Source: a halophilic archaeon SHRA6
GTDB taxonomy: Archaea; Halobacteriota; Halobacteria; Halobacteriales; Haloferacaceae
Assembly: GCA_005239175.1 (NCBI GenBank)
Contig: ML241294.1
Coordinates: forward strand, 817,275 to 881,274
Reading direction: 5' to 3'
Length of the DNA stretch: 64,000 nucleotides
The notes below the pieces were generated by a model. It did no database searches, was not told where the DNA came from, and was given only the letters and a program-made list of their open reading frames with translations. Each line of letters opens with the position of its first letter. Within the stretch, counting starts at the first letter, position 1. Position numbers and translations under genes: made by a program. Positions 61,534 to 64,000 of the stretch are shown piece by piece.

Positions 61534-62421
61534 ATGCTACGGCTCGCGGTGACGACCCGGGCGGAGACATTCGATCGCATGGCTGGCCCACTGGGCGACC
61601 GCGAGATCAGGGTCGAACACCTCCAGACAGATGGGCGGACCTATACCCTCGGGACAGAGCCCGACGATCGCTTCGATGCTGGGTTCGTGTATCCCTCGCG
61701 GATCAGCGAAGGAGCCGTCATCGATGCACAGTATGGAATTGCCTGGGTCAACGATCGGGCAGCGATCCTCGCCTCGCGAAACAAGGCGGGTGTGCTCGCG
61801 ACGCTGGCTCGAGCGGGCATCGCAGTGCCACAGAGCGTTTTTGTCTCGAACCCCGTTTCGTCGACGGACATTGCGGCGGCGATCGACGACGCCGGGCTCT
61901 CCTATCCGATCGTGGTCAAACCGAACTCGACGACCCGGGGAATTGGGATCGCAAAAGCCGAGGATCCGGATTCGCTGTCGGGGATTGTCGACTATCTCGA
62001 TCTAATCCACGACTTCCCGGCGACGGGCGACAAAACCTACCTCCTACAAGAGTATTTGCCCGACGCCCGCGACTATCGGGCGATGGTGATCGACGGGGAG
62101 TACATGGGGGCCGTCGAACGACGGTTGCCGGAGGGCGATCGCGCCAAAGGACGCTGGAAGCACAACGTTCACCGCGGTGCAGCGGCCGAGGGCGTCTCGT
62201 TGCCCGACGAACAGCGACAGATCGCAGAACAGACAGCACAGGCGCTCGGAATCGGGTATCTGGGTGTTGATCTGCTTGTAACCGACGATCGAACCCTCGT
62301 CGGTGAAACGAACGCGCGGCCGACGATCGACGCGGCAACAAAGTACGAGCCGGGCTTTTACGATCGACTCGCAGGGCTCATCAAACGGACTGCACAGACA
62401 CAAAAAACCGAACCCCGGTGA
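61534..62421 (+). CDS. RimK/LysX-like ATP-grasp ligase
   Basis: This 295-residue protein starts MLRLAVTTRAETFDRMAGPLGDREIRVEHL. The ATP-grasp region includes SYPIVVKPNSTTRGIGIAKAEDPD, LLQEYLPDARDYRAMVIDGEYMGAVERRL, GRWKHNVHRGAAAEG and the metal-binding GVDLLVTDDRTLVGETNARPTI. RimK-type ligases add amino acids to carboxyl groups, including glutamate tails. The substrate cannot be named. Confidence 0.85.
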   Translation: MLRLAVTTRAETFDRMAGPLGDREIRVEHLQTDGRTYTLGTEPDDRFDAGFVYPSRISEGAVIDAQYGIAWVNDRAAILASRNKAGVLATLARAGIAVPQSVFVSNPVSSTDIAAAIDDAGLSYPIVVKPNSTTRGIGIAKAEDPDSLSGIVDYLDLIHDFPATGDKTYLLQEYLPDARDYRAMVIDGEYMGAVERRLPEGDRAKGRWKHNVHRGAAAEGVSLPDEQRQIAEQTAQALGIGYLGVDLLVTDDRTLVGETNARPTIDAATKYEPGFYDRLAGLIKRTAQTQKTEPR

Positions 62422-62423
62422 AC

Positions 62424-62795
62424 TTACCGAACGTCGATCGATGCGGAGTCGTCGGCCTTCTCAAAGGAGACCTCAAGAACGCCGTTGTTGAACGTCGCAG
62501 TCGCGGAGTGTTCGTCGACGCGAACCGGGAGCCGAACGCGCTCGTCGTATTCGCGACGATCGTTGGCAGCGCTGATGGTGAGCGTCTCGCCGTCGCACTG
62601 GAGGTTCAACTCCGATTTTTCGATGCCAGGGAGATCAGCGACGAGTCGGACGTGGTCGGTTTCGTCGTACACGTCGACGTGCGTCTCGGACGCAAAGCCC
62701 GATCGGTCGTCGTAGCCGCCGGTCATCCCGTGCATCATCCGCTCGATCTCGTCGAAAATGTCGCCGAACGGATCGTCGCGGTCGTCTCTACTCAT
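62424..62795 (-). CDS. Hsp20/alpha-crystallin small heat-shock protein
   Basis: This 123-residue chaperone starts MSRDDRDDPFGDIFDEIERMMHGMTGGYDDRSGF. The alpha-crystallin domain (about 42-115) has the typical VRLVADLPGIEKSELNLQCDGETLTISA and ATFNNGVLEVSFEK. The family holds unfolding proteins. It is convergent with the ATP-grasp gene (2-base gap). Confidence 0.92.
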   Translation of the reverse strand: MSRDDRDDPFGDIFDEIERMMHGMTGGYDDRSGFASETHVDVYDETDHVRLVADLPGIEKSELNLQCDGETLTISAANDRREYDERVRLPVRVDEHSATATFNNGVLEVSFEKADDSASIDVR

Positions 62796-62905
62796 GGATC
62801 CTGATAGGAACCTCGCTATCAAAAGCGTTCTGTCCGTGGGGCAATTCCGCCGTATTACCTTCCGAGACCTATGCTCATGATAAACTATCGACAACGTGAC
62901 TGCCG

Positions 62906-62914
62906 ATTTTAAGT
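62906..62914 (+). promoter_or_regulatory. TATA-like element of gap
   Basis: TTTTAAGTA lies about 24 to 32 bases before the GAPDH ATG (62938), the usual distance for a leaderless haloarchaeal transcript. Confidence 0.5.
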
Positions 62915-62937
62915 ATCTGGGGATCGCTTTTTCGGAT

Positions 62938-63996
62938 ATGAGTAAATCGTACCTCAACGCAGGCGAAGCTGTCGCCGAGGAGGATGTCGTTCGCATCGGT
63001 CTCAACGGCTTCGGGCGGATCGGTCGCAGCGTGTTCCGTGCGGTACTAGAGAGTCCGCACATCGAGCTTGCAGGGATCAACGACGTCATGGATCCCGAAG
63101 ACATGCGGTATCTCGCAAAGTACGATACCATCATGGGGCGGCTCGACGGGCTCGAGCTCACCGACGGCGCGCTGACGATCGGCGACACCTCGACCCCGGT
63201 GTACAACATCCAGAGCCCGGCTGAACTCCCGTGGGACGATCTCGATGTCGACGTTGCCTTCGAGTGTACCGGAATCTTCCGAACGAAAGACGACGCGAGC
63301 GCCCACCTCGATGCAGGCGCAGACACAGTCATCATCTCCGCGCCGCCGAAGGGTGACAAGCCGGTCAAACAGCTCGTCTACGGAGTCAACCACGAAGAGT
63401 ACGACGGCGAAGACGTGATCTCGAACGCCTCCTGTACCACCAACAGCGTGACGCCCGTGGCAAAGGTGCTCGACGAGGAGTTCGGCATCCGATCGGGAAC
63501 GCTCACCACCGTCCACGCCTACACCGGTTCGCAGAACCTCATCGACAGCCCGAAGGCCAAACAGCGCCGGGGTCGCGCAGCCGCCGAGAACATCGTCCCG
63601 ACGACGACCGGCGCAGCCCAGGCGGCAACCAAGATCCTCCCGCAACTGGAAGGCAAACTCGACGGAATGGCGATCCGGGTGCCGATCCCGAACGGCTCGC
63701 TCACTGAACTCGTCGTCGATCTCGAATCGAGCGTCACGGTTGAGGACGTCAACGACGCGTTCCGCGCGGCCGCCGATTCAGGGCCACTCGCCGGCGTGCT
63801 CGGCTACACGGACGATGAGGTCGTCTCCTCAGACATCGTCGGCCTGCCGTTTTCCTCGTACGCGGATCTGAACTCGACGGACGTCGTCGGCGACGACGGC
63901 GACGGCCTCGTGAAGATCCTGACGTGGTACGACAACGAGTACGGCTTCTCGAGCCGAATGCTCGACATGGCCGAGTACGTCACGAACGAAGCGTAA
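62938..63996 (+). CDS. gap: glyceraldehyde-3-phosphate dehydrogenase (type I)
   Basis: This 352-residue enzyme starts MSKSYLNAGEAVAEEDVVRIGLNGFGRIGRSVFRAVL. The NAD-binding GFGRIGR, catalytic Cys motif SNASCTTNS, GAAQAATKILPQLEGKLDGMAIRVPIPNGS and the terminal WYDNEYGFSSRM identify the bacterial-type class I GAPDH used in the lower part of glycolysis and gluconeogenesis. The start is chosen at the ATG after the TATA element. The gene ends a few bases before the window edge. Confidence 0.95.
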   Translation: MSKSYLNAGEAVAEEDVVRIGLNGFGRIGRSVFRAVLESPHIELAGINDVMDPEDMRYLAKYDTIMGRLDGLELTDGALTIGDTSTPVYNIQSPAELPWDDLDVDVAFECTGIFRTKDDASAHLDAGADTVIISAPPKGDKPVKQLVYGVNHEEYDGEDVISNASCTTNSVTPVAKVLDEEFGIRSGTLTTVHAYTGSQNLIDSPKAKQRRGRAAAENIVPTTTGAAQAATKILPQLEGKLDGMAIRVPIPNGSLTELVVDLESSVTVEDVNDAFRAAADSGPLAGVLGYTDDEVVSSDIVGLPFSSYADLNSTDVVGDDGDGLVKILTWYDNEYGFSSRMLDMAEYVTNEA

Positions 63997-64000
63997 GGCC

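Overview
The window is a chromosomal segment of a halophilic archaeon (class Halobacteria). It encodes acidic proteins with moderately high GC, and marker genes support the placement: bacteriorhodopsin with the regulator Bat, a CetZ tubulin-like protein, the archaeosine tRNA-modification enzymes, coenzyme F420 (deazaflavin) synthesis genes, MC1 chromatin protein, archaeal ribosomal protein L10e and many HTH-10 or HalOD1 regulators. I do not assign a genus. The hexamer CGATCG is strikingly over-used in most of the window.

Layout. 1-5980: a CAAX-protease-like membrane protein (cut by the window edge), then archaeosine transglycosylase tgtA and archaeosine synthase arcS, separated by a flavin-oxidase-like gene and an HTH-10 regulator. 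5995-8844: three overlapping genes for a membrane J-domain protein, an unknown protein and a polytopic membrane protein. 9108-14606: a compositionally distinct, less GC-rich defence-like island with McrC and McrB, a divergent pentapeptide-repeat protein ending in an ion-channel-like pore, and a protein joining a DpnI-type winged helix to an EVE/PUA-like domain that resembles the N-terminus of the neighbouring McrB. 14760-18435: peroxiredoxin, YqeC, MobA and a MoaD/SAMP-like protein. 18668-20613: AzlCD and an EamA transporter. 20959-24090: HTH-10 and HalOD1 regulators and a tungsten aldehyde ferredoxin oxidoreductase. 24364-30163: VanZ-like protein, RaSEA (third archaeosine gene), a KaiC-like ATPase, purQ, purS, MC1 and purC. 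30348-37232: a 5'-deoxyadenosine-type deaminase divergent from cofH, a membrane hydrolase-like protein, truncated haemoglobin, MscS, cofG and cofC. 37294-40751: CetZ, an NDUFA9-like dehydrogenase, thymidylate kinase and a small membrane protein. 40847-48665: a lone E1-alpha dehydrogenase subunit and a potassium-transport block (TrkA, TrkH, TrkA, K+ channel) with two stand-alone Lrp-type ligand-binding proteins. 49019-56328: UspA, zinc-ribbon and small membrane proteins, a Cdc48-like AAA ATPase, an SRPBCC protein, then the bop locus (bat, small zinc finger, bacteriorhodopsin). 56816-59816: a glycosyltransferase and a two-gene accessory module beside a tRNA-Phe that carries an integration-scar repeat. 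59994-63996: nucS, rpl10e, an ATP-grasp ligase, Hsp20 and GAPDH.

Functional themes. Three archaeosine enzymes (TgtA, ArcS, RaSEA) together cover insertion of the precursor base and its conversion to archaeosine. CofG, CofH and CofC make the F420 chromophore and activate its lactate or enolpyruvate side chain, and the deaminase beside cofH could recycle the 5'-deoxyadenosine released by radical-SAM enzymes. The bop locus gives light-driven proton pumping under Bat control, and the Trk block handles the potassium demand of a salt-in lifestyle.

Most interesting: the McrBC/channel/methyl-reader island; three intergenic tandem-repeat arrays, each of which includes the stop codon of a flanking gene; the CGATCG excess; a candidate structured RNA at 48840-48937; and a MITE-like palindrome between bat and bop.
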